From: Clarireedia homoeocarpa | Lineage: Eukaryota; Ascomycota; Leotiomycetes; Helotiales; Rutstroemiaceae | NCBI GenBank assembly: GCA_001465935.1 | Contig: LNKV01000002.1 | Span: forward strand, 992,001-1,056,000 | Reading direction: 5' to 3' | Length of the DNA stretch: 64,000 nt | Shown: positions 11,741 through 21,441 of the stretch, in pieces | Numbering within the stretch: the first letter of the stretch is position 1 | How the letters are laid out: the number at the start of each line of letters is the position of its first letter | Made by a program: the position numbers and the translations under genes | The notes under the pieces: model-generated | Told to the model about the DNA's origin: nothing | Databases searched by the model: none | The model's input: the letters and a program-made list of their open reading frames with translations, nothing else

Positions 11741-12595
11741 TTTGGAATTATTTGTTTGGTGGCTTGAGATTTTGGGTGATGTTGGATATCGGGATTTTGC
11801 GATTGAAAGGGAGGATCAAGGCGATATGCAATAGATGGAATAAATGAAGGAATTGACTCGAAGAAAAGAAGGACAAGAGAGTGTATGTATCGCGAATATT
11901 CTGTTAAAGAGAGGACAGCGACGATGACCGTACGCAAAGATTGATGTTGTTGGAGTGATTGGGGTTATGGGAAAAGAAGTGCAATTGAATGGAAATGAAA
12001 TGAGGTAAGGGAACGAGATGAGACGAAATGAAAGTAGCTCGGCCGGCACAAGGAATCCTCCTGGCTGATTCGCGGAGGCTCAATGGGGCTTGGCGGGGCT
12101 TGGCGGGGGGAGAGAGCACTTGCATTAGTGTAAGGGGCATCCGGAGTGCAGATACCTTTGCCGTGCTTGCATAGTTTATTGCAACTTAGTCTTACCAAAC
12201 GCTTATTTCATAACTCAAGTCCTTTCCAAATATTGAGCGACTGAGTGGTAGAACTACAGAAAATAGCTATAGAAAAGTGGTATAGAAAAGTGGCATCGAA
12301 GTGGCATACAAAAGTGGCATAGAAAAGTGGCATCGAAGTGGCATAGAAAGGTATCGTCATTCGTCCGATGGTATATTAAGAAATGAGCTATTACAAAATA
12401 TCGAAAATACAATCCATATCCACCACGTTTTGCCAACTCCATCATACGATCCAGTCATATAATATAATTCATCACTCTCCCGCGTCTCGCTGTCAAGCCT
12501 TCCGAAGGCGACTGCTACTGTACAAGGCAATGGCAAACTCTAGTTTTCCTTTCTATCTTCAACTCGACAATACGAAAAACAGAAGAGAAAACAGC
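11741..12595. other. Intergenic with minisatellite
   Basis: The upstream region of the GPI-type gene plus the 3' flank of the cupredoxin gene, both on the minus strand. The minisatellite at 12268-12352 lies here. The overlapping minus-strand open frames at 11816-12198 are proline/serine-rich and resemble nothing known. Confidence 0.45.
12268..12352. repeat. Minisatellite, (13+13+11)-bp pattern
   Basis: Seven adjacent units are visible. Units of 13 bp (tatagaaaagtgg, catagaaaagtgg and variants) alternate with 11-bp units (catcgaagtgg) in the order 13, 13, 11, 13, 13, 11, then a partial unit. This amounts to about two copies of a 37-bp higher-order repeat. It lies about 530 bp upstream of the GPI-type gene's start codon. 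Confidence 0.85.
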
Positions 12596-13589
12596 TTATT
12601 TCTCCAGTAAGTTTGCGGGCATGGCACCTAAGTGATTGTTAGATCTGATGACATTGCATTGCGTAGGAATGGAATACTAACCTGACATGCCACCAAACAT
12701 GCCAATACCCTGTGCAGCAACGGGGAAAGCAGCTTGCCCACATAGACAACTACAAGAACAAGCGCCATCAGCGCCGACGGTTCCTGTTCCTGTTGCAATA
12801 GAACTAGCGGCAGGTGCGGCAGATGCGACGCTGCTCGCTCCAGCAGCAGCAGCGGGTGGGGCATTTGAAGTTCCACCAGTGATGGCACTTGCTGCACCTG
12901 TTCCGTTTTGTGCAATAGCCATCGAGTTGAACATTTGTTGCGTTTTGTTCGCCGTGGGATTGATACTGAAAGTCATTCCTTTTCCACAGTGACCCACCTG
13001 ACGACAATAGAACCCTATCACGATTGTTAGAATGCCGATCAATTCAATTTTTAGAATGATACTTACATTGTGGAGTATCAGTTAACACTTGCATTGCCAT
13101 CGCTGGTGGTGGATTGATCGTGCCATTTGGATTTGCCATGAAGCCTGAATCCATTCCATCTGCCAACTTGTCGCAAGGAGTGGTAAAGGCAGACTGAGTG
13201 ACTGTGTGGTTCTGCGCCATGAACTGGAAGACAACCATATCCCCTACAGCTGCTTGAACGGAATCTGGCGTATAGACAAGATTGGGCTTGCCGCCCACAG
13301 TTCCACCAACAACCACCGTATGGGTCGCCGCCGCAGCTGCTACTCCTCCTGCAGCAGTAACCGTCTTGGTCTCTGTGACTGTCTGTGTAGCCGCTCCGCC
13401 TCCGTTGTTCGTCCAGATAATGATGACATCCTCGTTCTTTGCTTGAACAATTACGGTCTCTCTCTCGACAATTACTGATCTCTCGGCCAACTCAGGAGAA
13501 ACCAAATCTCTTCCAACCAAATCGTGTTGGATGCTACCAGCCAACACTAATGGTGCGGCGAACAAAGATGCAATAATAAAAGACCTCAT
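12596..13589 (-). CDS. Secreted cupredoxin-domain protein
   Basis: Exons 13589-13067, 13014-12682 and 12627-12596 on the minus strand join to 295 residues. The signal peptide is MRSFIIASLFAAPLVLA. A linker rich in Thr and Val precedes a cupredoxin-like fold from about residue 100: VGGKPNLVYTPDSVQAAVGD, then VVFQFMAQNHTVTQSAF with the usual Asn-His, a Cys in FTTPCD, and WFYCRQVGHCGKGM. His, Cys and His in these places are the usual type-1 copper ligands, with Met following, so copper binding is plausible. A low-complexity Ala/Ser stretch and a CSCSCLCG cluster follow. The last 32-nt exon (ending AMPANLLEK) is my choice; without it the frame stops at 12677 directly after MSG. ATG 13589 starts the signal peptide, so the longer upstream frame is rejected. 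No hydrophobic tail, so probably not GPI-anchored. Confidence 0.82.
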
Positions 13590-15023
13590 GGTGAATATAT
13601 TAGGATATAAGTTGAAGTTGGTGTGGTGTCGATAGGATATGGAAATAAATGAGCGATATGCAAGCCGCACTGCGGGATTTAGAACTATCAAGGTTTTCTT
13701 GGCTGATAATGATCGTGAATAGTAGCGATTATTTGTGATGATAGCCAGTTGGCGAGGGCCTGCTCGTGATAGTAAGAAACAGAAAAGTAAGGTAGAAAGG
13801 GTGAATGAAAGTGTTCACGAGTTTGAATGATTGAAGAGGATAAAGAGAACAGCTCGTAGTTTGGGGAAAAGTCTTGGTATTAATCCAAGCCCAAGATTGT
13901 GATGTAAGAATCCAAGGTTATCGGGAAGAGCACTTGCTTCGAAGATCCTTGGTCGAAACGATTCAATGAACAGAAGGGGATGAGCCCCATGGTCTCTCGT
14001 ACGACTCGGGAACACCTCGTCCGGGCGGAATTTACTTGTACTGCCACGATAGAAGGAAAGATGCTGTCAAGGGGAAGTAGATTTAAGGTCTGACCAGAAA
14101 ACGCTCAAGCATGTTAAAACGTGGTTTGGACGAAGATAGGATAGGGGGCCCTGTAAGCAATGCCAAGGCTACCTCTCTTAGCCCCGTAATTAATGCTGAA
14201 GAAACCAACCACACACGCTGGACGGGTATGATAGGGTAGGCACTAGCCTGAATTCTACAACACATAAACGCTGTACCCCGGTCCATCCCCAACATCTTCG
14301 GTTTTACATCGTTTGTGGTGTGTACCAGATGTGTCTCAGATGTCAAATGCGGAATGTGGGCAGGAACACATGGGATAAACTCAAAAATGAGTGGAATCTT
14401 CCATGCAAAGCTAACGTCTCGTATGTTGGGATGGAGCGAAAATGACGGAAAAATCTGGTGATTTTTTACTGGTGCAGGAGGATCAGATACTTCTTATCTC
14501 TGCATCTGAAGTTTGCTTGGGATTGGGACGAATAGGTCGTTTCATCCCATCAACCGCCAACTACCTTTCCCATCATCAAGATAAGCCCAGATGACACACA
14601 GGCTACCTACCATACCATCGATTCCAACTGGGGCCATGCATTGGCGAACGTCGGTGGGACTGTAGATATGTACCTCTGTTCAGCACAATTTTGGTGAATC
14701 GATGACGGCGATATTGGGAGAGAACAGTTGGTTCAAGGCAGGAACAAACGTCGGTCAATGCGCAATAAGGTATTAGGGTTATGGGTGTACTGTAGTGTAA
14801 GCTTCCCATTGTGAAACTCGATCATTTTTGCATACCACCGTAACATCAGTGTTCTATGGTACTATGTAACCATCTCCCCTTCACTTCCTGACAGCTGCCA
14901 AAATGGCGCGCAAGGGCATAGCTCGGATGAGGATCGAATACAACGCCGAACCTTGGGAGACTCGGGCTTGAAGTATATCAGATGGTTCAGACCATCCGTG
15001 TCACAGATAATCGGAGATGCCTG
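13590..15023. other. Intergenic, cupredoxin promoter
   Basis: 1.43 kb holding the promoter and leader of the cupredoxin gene and the 3' flank of SMN. The short open frames at 13815-14809 have no family resemblance and overlap each other. Nothing further is seen. Confidence 0.4.
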
Positions 15024-15767
15024 TCAATTATCCGAAGCTTGTCCCTGCTTCTGCTGCTGTCCTTCATAAAGTCCGGTATAATATCCAGCATAATACCAGG
15101 ACATTAGTAAATTCCTTAAGCCTTCGTCGTGAACTGCATGAGAACTCCGCGTCAGCTTGTTCCTTGCATACTACCTTGCTCTGATCTCTGCGGTCTCACC
15201 TTGGCCGACCAACATTGGAGGCAGTGCCGGAGCTTTTGATTCTGTCGTTTGAGATGCGATCGCTTCGACTGTGGGCTGGTTATCAACCTAAGCATTGTCA
15301 AGATTTTAGTCAAGAAGCACATCATTAAGTGGGCCTCTGGAACTATCTTCTGCTTACTTGTGGCTCGTTTTCCACAACATCAGCGTTATCTTCAGCTTGG
15401 CAAGATCCGCGTTGAATTGTTTCTTCATCGATGGCCTCTTCGACGACCATTTCGTTCTCATTAGATTCTAATTCAATTGGCTCTCTAGTCCGTGATTAGT
15501 GATACTCTGCTACGAAGAGGTTATGATGACAAACAATTCGTTTTTCTCCTGCTCATCGAAATCCTTCAACACATCTTCGACCTTTTCCCCTCGAGCGTGA
15601 ATGCTATGATACCGCTTTTCTCGTATTAGCTTCACCTTTTTCTTCTTCATTTTTTTCTCGTGGAATCAGACCCTTACCTCATACTCTTGCAATGCTTCGT
15701 TCCATGAATTTACAAGCGTTGAATCATCCCATATTTCCGCATGAGTGGCATTTTCAGACGAGGCCAT
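15024..15767 (-). CDS. smn1: Survival motor neuron (SMN) orthologue
   Basis: SMN is the oligomeric core of the complex that loads Sm proteins onto spliceosomal snRNAs. Five exons on the minus strand (15767-15678, 15614-15535, 15484-15358, 15287-15200, 15133-15024) join in frame to 164 residues. The N-terminal Gemin2-binding motif reads IWDDSTLVNSWNEALQEYE, continuing YHSIHARGE. The C-terminal YG box reads NLLMSWYYAGYYTGLYEGQ, the oligomerisation motif. The middle is acidic and there is no Tudor domain, as in fission yeast Smn1. Because every exon is under 130 nt, no single open frame shows the gene. Intron 1 uses an AAAG acceptor after a CTAAT branch site. Both diagnostic ends are intact, so the identity is firm; internal joins rest on frame and splice consensus. 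Confidence 0.92.
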
Positions 15768-16235
15768 TGTTTAATAGTCTGTGTGATTGTGGTTGGTGGT
15801 GAGTGGGACAGATGCAGAAGAAAATAAACGACGAGAGGAATCCAAACCATGCGTTATTTGGATTGTTTTCCTTTTCACACTTCCGATAATCGATGTCTTT
15901 TCAGAATGCTGGGAAGAGCAATTTCTGCTACTGTCGTACTCAGAATTTTTACAGAGAAAGGAGAATAGTTTCAATACTGTTCGCATGAAGTATTCACGTG
16001 CGCTCACGTGTTTTTCAAGAGCAAGACACATCATGAGCTCGCGACATCTCTCCTCCTCAACAGATCTATAGCTTAAATATCGTGAGCTCAGCTAGCAGAA
16101 TTTGTCCCATCGAATTCACAGCCTTCGCCTACAGGTTTCCACCAACGGCATGAGTCCCTGATGGACTTGGATCCCTTGAAAATATTCGTATTAAGACTCC
16201 AACATATGATATAACTTCCAAGGACATACGATACA
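15768..16235. other. Intergenic, SMN promoter
   Basis: The SMN upstream region and AXL2 3' UTR, both genes on the minus strand. No gene is supported. Confidence 0.45.
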
Positions 16236-19200
16236 TCAAATATACGCACTGAAATCAACACTTCCTGCCCCATCACTTTTGCTAGGACTAACATTCCCAC
16301 TACTTTCTCCATGCCTACCCATCTTAACCTTCGTGCTACTAATCCTCTTGTTCTTCTCTACGTCCACACTGATTGGTCTTCGATCAGCACCCATGACCAT
16401 CCTCGCATTTGGTCCAAGAATGCCCATTACCGGGCTTTCTTTGCCGTCCTTCAGCTCGTCTCCTTTCGATGTCGACTCTACCTTCAGGTGTCCATCTTCA
16501 GGAATAGTAACAATGTTATTCTTACCTCTAGGATCTATCGACGATGATGTAGGTAGTGTAGGAATTGGAGAAGAAGGGCCATGTCTGACAAAGTTAGGCT
16601 GTGAATCGCCACTAATGCTTTCCCAACTTCCTACACTAAACTCGCTAGGAATCATATCCGTGTATCCACCTCTTTCATCAGCTTCAGTTTCTCGTCGATC
16701 CAGCTCCATTAATTGAGTGTGTCGGCTCTGTGACTGTGGAATAGACCTGATTTGTAGTTCTTGCATGCTACCACTCACACTCTCAAATCTGCTGTCTACA
16801 CTGGTCATACTATCACTCCCCTTCAATCGTGATTTACTGAAGGTCGCTTGAATGTAGGATCGGAGTTGGCGGGTCCCTTCCTTAGCACTGTTGTAGCCAT
16901 CTGGGTATGTTATTCCTAATGAATCATTATTTCGTTGCTTTTCTCTTAGCTCGTTCCTAACAGGTGTTTCTTCGGGAACAGTCGGAGAATCCGCATAGCT
17001 TCGTGTTCCTTTTCGACGAACTGAAGACGTGCCTCCAGCAAAAAATGGAGAAGATCCAATGCGCCTAGAAACAGGCCGTGTGCTGTTACTACTGAAGGAC
17101 ATTCTATTACTTCGCCCCGTCTCTTGCTCCCAGATTAAAGCTGTTGGTCCAGGGCCTCTTGTTATGGGCTTAATGCTTTGTAAGTTCTTGCCCTCCGCCG
17201 GAGCGATTGTCGTAGGCCCGAACTTGAGTAAATCTGTGGAGGCTGATGAATATGTACTTGTAGCACTACGATGTTTCTGGGCATCCGTATCAAATGTGTG
17301 GACCGTCTTCCATGTGCGAGAATTTCTTGGCAGTCCTGCTTGATCTATTACCCAATCCTGTCCATGTCCTATACTTCGCCTATTACCTGGAGTATTCATA
17401 ACGTCGAATGAGGAAATTGATACACGTCTCTCATGGCCAATACTGCTTCTGTTCCCAATAATCGTTGGCCCGGCCATGAAATCCATGTTTCTAGTCGTCG
17501 ATTTCCGATGTACTCGGAGTCTCTCCGCATTTTGTCCAGCTTTGCGAACTCGTCCAGTGGCAGAAGGTCGTACAGCTTTACTCCAATCTCCCGATAAAAT
17601 TGAAAAATTGTCTATGGGCGAAGAAGAAAAATTACTGTCCGTTAAATTCAGAACCGTGCCTTCCGAGCCTCGGCTGTCAAGAAGACCCTGAGTACCAAGT
17701 TGACTCATATCACTATTCCTCATTCTTGGCTCGTTGTGAATTTCATACGTGGAGCGTCTTGTATGACCCTTCCTTGAAAAGTTTCTTGCCAGCCTCTGTG
17801 TGCTATTCGTTCCTGAGCTCGAATCCAACGTGGGGTAACCAGTGTCTTGAGTGTTCCTCCACGTGCTTCTATTTGGATTTTTACTCAAAACATTCTCGGA
17901 ATATGCGCGCGCTCTACTTGCCGAGCCTTGGGATTCACGAAAGTTGGATGGTGCAGCGTGAGACAGAGTTTGGGAGCGCCGTATTGATTTACGCTTGTTG
18001 TGAGACGAGATATTGGGGTCAGTAGAAGTGTACACGCTAGAACTGTTGTCTAGTAGAGAGAAGCCCGTTATGTCCAACTGGAGCGGTGGTACAAATCGAG
18101 ATGAATATGGGGGTTCGACTATGCTGGAATTACTTCCTAGAGGACCTGAGACGTCCTCTTTGGAAGAGCTTCCAGAGTTTGAATTGGCGTGCTGCCTTCG
18201 TCTTCGATAGCAGAACAAGCACACGAGAAGTGCTATTAAAATAACGACAATCGGAACTACGATTGCTACAATCGTACCTTTGCTCAATGCGTCATTAAAT
18301 GATGAATTGACTTCCGGACTTGCGGTAGCAGCAGTTGTTGCAGATGCGGATTTAGTTGATAGCGAAGACGTTGACGTAGATGAGCGAGTCTTTGAGTAGG
18401 TAATAGCTAGCTTGAATGATTCAGAGCTAGTAAGCTTTGGTGATCTGGAAGATGCTGAAATTGTAATATTGATAGTCGAAGGGTCAGCAGAGGCCGGAAC
18501 ATGACCGGACAGGATAAAGTCGTGAGCATCAAAGTTTATCCAGGATGATATTGGTGACATTTGGGCGGTTAATTCAACATCCGTTGTGTTTACAAGGTAG
18601 TCACCAAAATCGAATGAGAAAATAGATCCAATAGTAGCGTTGATATCAGGAAGTGGACCAGTGAAAAATGCTGTGGATACGTTAATCATAACCGTGGTAG
18701 CTGCTGTGTCTCCGTACACGTCTAGTGCTTGCACGGATACGTTGTATGATGTAGCATCTGCTGGGGGCGTGCCACTAAGAACAAGCGTACTGTTGTCGAA
18801 AACGAGCCAATCCGGTGTTTGTGCGATGACGGATGCTATATTTGTCGGATCTGCTACCTTACCGTCTAGCTGGAGACTGCCAGAAAGACCTTTGTACTCG
18901 ATATCAACCCCCGATGTAGCATTGACTGCCAGATCAGTCGTACTGAATGCTAGAAGATGGATTCCAACCTCAATATCGAATGAAACCGAAGCTCCAGCAT
19001 ACCCTAGTATGTCTGATGCAATAAGCTGGATTCCAAATGTCTGCGGTGGTTGTATAAGAGAGGCGTATTCTGGTGTTTGGCCGCTGAAAGTAAGGGTTGT
19101 CTCGTCGAAAAGAACCCACGATGGTAGAGGTGTGTCATCAGTTGTGGAGGCGTAGTATGTTAGAGCTGATCTGCCGGCATTTGAGAACGTATCGATATCA

Positions 19201-19661
19201 AATTTTATCTCGAAAGGCGACGATGGATGATACAATGAGGTGGATGGCGCGGAGAAGAAACCGAATGACGGTAACTGTGACTCGAGCGGTATTTTAACTG
19301 TTGGAGCTGGATTCTTCGATATCACCAAGGTGACATTGAGAGTTGCAGAGCCGCTTGTGTCTCTCGCAATAATTGCAAAAGAAACCTGTGTCACCTCGCC
19401 GTCGTCGACATCACTATCCAAAGGGGTGCCAGACAATGTACGAGAATCGCTATCCAACGAAAGCCAATGTGGTGCACTGGACAGGCTGTAGCTCAACGTT
19501 GATATTGAAGCGAATGTTGATAGAGGATATGTGTACGAATAGGGCACTGAGACCCGCGCGATAGGTGGAATTTGTGAGTTGATAGGATAGGCAACTGTTG
19601 GTACAGCACCAGCGAATTTTCCAAAGATGATAAACGCAAAGAGAATAATTCGCCGTGCCAT
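16236..19661 (-). CDS. axl2: Axl2/Bud10-like cadherin-type membrane protein
   Basis: Single-exon gene of 1141 residues. The start is ATG 19661 (signal peptide MARRIILFAFIIFGKFAGAV); the frame extends upstream only through a non-ATG codon. The ectodomain (to about 455) contains four dystroglycan/cadherin-like repeats recognisable by LSGTPLDSD, FSGQTPEY, LSGTPPADATSYNVSV and LSGHVPASADPSTINI. One transmembrane helix (IVAIVVPIVVILIALLVCLF, about 460-482) is followed by basic YRRRRQ and a 650-residue Ser/Arg-rich disordered cytosolic tail. In yeast Axl2 marks axial bud sites with Bud3/Bud4 and septins; in filamentous fungi orthologues act in conidiation and septation. Septin CDC10 is encoded 8 kb away. 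Architecture and length match the family well. Confidence 0.9.
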   Translation of the reverse strand: MARRIILFAFIIFGKFAGAVPTVAYPINSQIPPIARVSVPYSYTYPLSTFASISTLSYSLSSAPHWLSLDSDSRTLSGTPLDSDVDDGEVTQVSFAIIARDTSGSATLNVTLVISKNPAPTVKIPLESQLPSFGFFSAPSTSLYHPSSPFEIKFDIDTFSNAGRSALTYYASTTDDTPLPSWVLFDETTLTFSGQTPEYASLIQPPQTFGIQLIASDILGYAGASVSFDIEVGIHLLAFSTTDLAVNATSGVDIEYKGLSGSLQLDGKVADPTNIASVIAQTPDWLVFDNSTLVLSGTPPADATSYNVSVQALDVYGDTAATTVMINVSTAFFTGPLPDINATIGSIFSFDFGDYLVNTTDVELTAQMSPISSWINFDAHDFILSGHVPASADPSTINITISASSRSPKLTSSESFKLAITYSKTRSSTSTSSLSTKSASATTAATASPEVNSSFNDALSKGTIVAIVVPIVVILIALLVCLFCYRRRRQHANSNSGSSSKEDVSGPLGSNSSIVEPPYSSRFVPPLQLDITGFSLLDNSSSVYTSTDPNISSHNKRKSIRRSQTLSHAAPSNFRESQGSASRARAYSENVLSKNPNRSTWRNTQDTGYPTLDSSSGTNSTQRLARNFSRKGHTRRSTYEIHNEPRMRNSDMSQLGTQGLLDSRGSEGTVLNLTDSNFSSSPIDNFSILSGDWSKAVRPSATGRVRKAGQNAERLRVHRKSTTRNMDFMAGPTIIGNRSSIGHERRVSISSFDVMNTPGNRRSIGHGQDWVIDQAGLPRNSRTWKTVHTFDTDAQKHRSATSTYSSASTDLLKFGPTTIAPAEGKNLQSIKPITRGPGPTALIWEQETGRSNRMSFSSNSTRPVSRRIGSSPFFAGGTSSVRRKGTRSYADSPTVPEETPVRNELREKQRNNDSLGITYPDGYNSAKEGTRQLRSYIQATFSKSRLKGSDSMTSVDSRFESVSGSMQELQIRSIPQSQSRHTQLMELDRRETEADERGGYTDMIPSEFSVGSWESISGDSQPNFVRHGPSSPIPTLPTSSSIDPRGKNNIVTIPEDGHLKVESTSKGDELKDGKESPVMGILGPNARMVMGADRRPISVDVEKNKRISSTKVKMGRHGESSGNVSPSKSDGAGSVDFSAYI

Positions 19662-20551
19662 TTCCAAAGATTGGTGTAGATATTATCCTCAGAGGCTCCG
19701 GATGAAGATACTTCTTGCATAGAGGATCTGAGGTGCTGACATCCTGCGAAGATTACTTGGATGCAAGCAGCGAGTGGAATCTAAACTCGACACAGAGAAT
19801 GGTAGCCATCAATGAGCTTGCCATCGCCAGGTATTCTGAAGGCGCAATAGAGGGAGATTTACCTATTGGATTCGCCTTACATAAAGAACAATGTAATGCA
19901 AGGGGTCGAATGAACTTGTATAACCAACCTCATAAATGTCGAAAAGAATGGAAGGACTAGATATGCTGATTTGAGGCTATTCATGGACAAATTCCAATTC
20001 CCAGCCACATCAGGTAAAGCCGCACCAAAGGCATCTTACTAGAACTTCTCCTCTCAAGATCCTCTCAAGTTCCTGGCTCGTCCCCGAAAGACCTTTCCCA
20101 AGGAGTAGGAATGGCAAGAGGCGACCAAGCTGTCATATTTTGTGATGATTTAGCAAAGGGGTGGGTTGCTAAAGGATAGCGACGTACGACGCGCTCCGTC
20201 CTTTTCCAGTAAGAATACCTGGCCGGAGTAGTGGCATTGCAATTGAAGCGTAAATAATTATTATTCAAAGCACATTTACTCCTTGCGGCGTACAAGTCGT
20301 TCCTCAATACAGGTTGAAATGCCCCTCGCACTTTCGCAGGGCGTAAAATAGAAGAAGGGAGTCGAGTCAGTGGACAGGAACACTTTCCTTTCCTTCTAAG
20401 GTTAACTACTGCAAGCGAATAGTTCTAGTTCTAAGCCCTCAACCTTACGTAAGCCGGGGGAAAATTAGTGGAGCGTGGAGCGAATTTTGAAAGTACGGCC
20501 TCCTCTCTCCACGCCGTTCAGTTCTCTTGGTAAGCAGCCATCTTTCTGAAA
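19662..20551. promoter_or_regulatory. Divergent promoter region, AXL2 / EFM6
   Basis: 890 bp between two divergent start codons. It must contain both promoters. Short open frames here resemble nothing known and no specific motif could be assigned. Confidence 0.45.
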
Positions 20552-21363
20552 ATGATTTCGAGATCACCGTCACCAGAATATAGCCCTCTATCAATAGGAG
20601 TGGACTTGGCTCCTTTACCAACATACAAGGTCACCGCAACAACAACTGTAGACTTCTCAGGTCTCCTCGAGCCCCCACTTAAACTTCATGAAGATCTCTC
20701 AAAGGGATGTGGAGGCCAGCTCTGGCCGGCGGGAATGGTGTTGGCTCAGCACATGCTACGGTACCATAAAGATATGCTAAAAGATGCTCGAGTGTACGTA
20801 CGCCTCAAGTGTACACGGTGTACGTTGTATTCGCAGAAGACTTATAAGATTTGTAGACTCGAACTTGGTGCCGGCGGTGGTTTAGTAGGACTTGCTGTGG
20901 CTCTTGGCTGTAATCTCCAGCATCAGTTGTTACTTACGGATATGGATGCCATGTTCGAACTCATGAAAAAGAATGTTGGCTTGAACGATCTAGGATCACA
21001 CGTAATTCCACTGATTCTAAATTGGTATGCTCACCCTTTATCCATCCGAGTACTTTCTTGACGAAATATAGGGGGGAGCCATTACCTGAACAGGTCGTTA
21101 AGGAGAAGCCAAATGTCATTCTTGCCGCCGACTGTGTATACTTTGAGCCAGCATTTCCGTTACTTCTCAAAACTTTGGGGGAGCTTCTAGAGCTTTGCCA
21201 GGATGCGGTAATCTACTTCTGCTTTAAGAAGAGAAGAAGGGCAGATTTGCACTTTATGAAGAATGCGAAGAAGAAGTTTGTGGTAGAGGAAATTGAGGAC
21301 CAGGATAGGGAAACATTTAGTAGGGACAGATTGTTTTTGTACACATTCAAGCGTAAATCATGA
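20552..21363 (+). CDS. efm6: Protein-lysine methyltransferase EFM6-like
   Basis: Seven-beta-strand S-adenosylmethionine methyltransferase of the METTL21/Efm6 group; yeast Efm6 methylates Lys390 of elongation factor eEF1A. Exons 20552-20793, 20857-21024 and 21072-21363 give 233 residues. The group signature GCGGQLWPAGMVLAQHM is at about 50-66; SAM motif I is VLELGAGGGLVGLA; the acidic loop LLTDMD and the catalytic-region ILAADCVYFEPAFPLL follow. The first intron splits the Val of motif I. A tempting acceptor at 20835-20836 is rejected because it shifts the frame before motif I. The last third is basic (KKRRRADLHFMKNAKKKF), as in homologues. It is convergent with SHB17, 78 bp away. Substrate is inferred from the family. 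Confidence 0.87.
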
Positions 21364-21441
21364 TACTAAGTCAATGAATGAACAATGTGAACAGTTACTA
21401 TATATGCTGACAACTTTGGTAGAGCTGTTTTCTCCTAGCAC

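Noticed and set aside
12677..13042. Cupredoxin gene ending at the stop at 12677
   Set aside because: A GTTAGT donor sits exactly at that stop and a TTAG acceptor leads in frame to a short conserved-looking end. It remains possible, but less likely.
13590..13691. N-terminal extension of the cupredoxin frame upstream of ATG 13589
   Set aside because: It would bury a typical signal peptide inside the protein.
14083..14809. Minus-strand open frames of 68-87 codons
   Set aside because: No recognisable domain and no splice links to other frames; probably the upstream region of the cupredoxin gene.
19662..19667. AXL2 start six bases upstream
   Set aside because: That codon is TTG on the minus strand; ATG 19661 starts a proper signal peptide.
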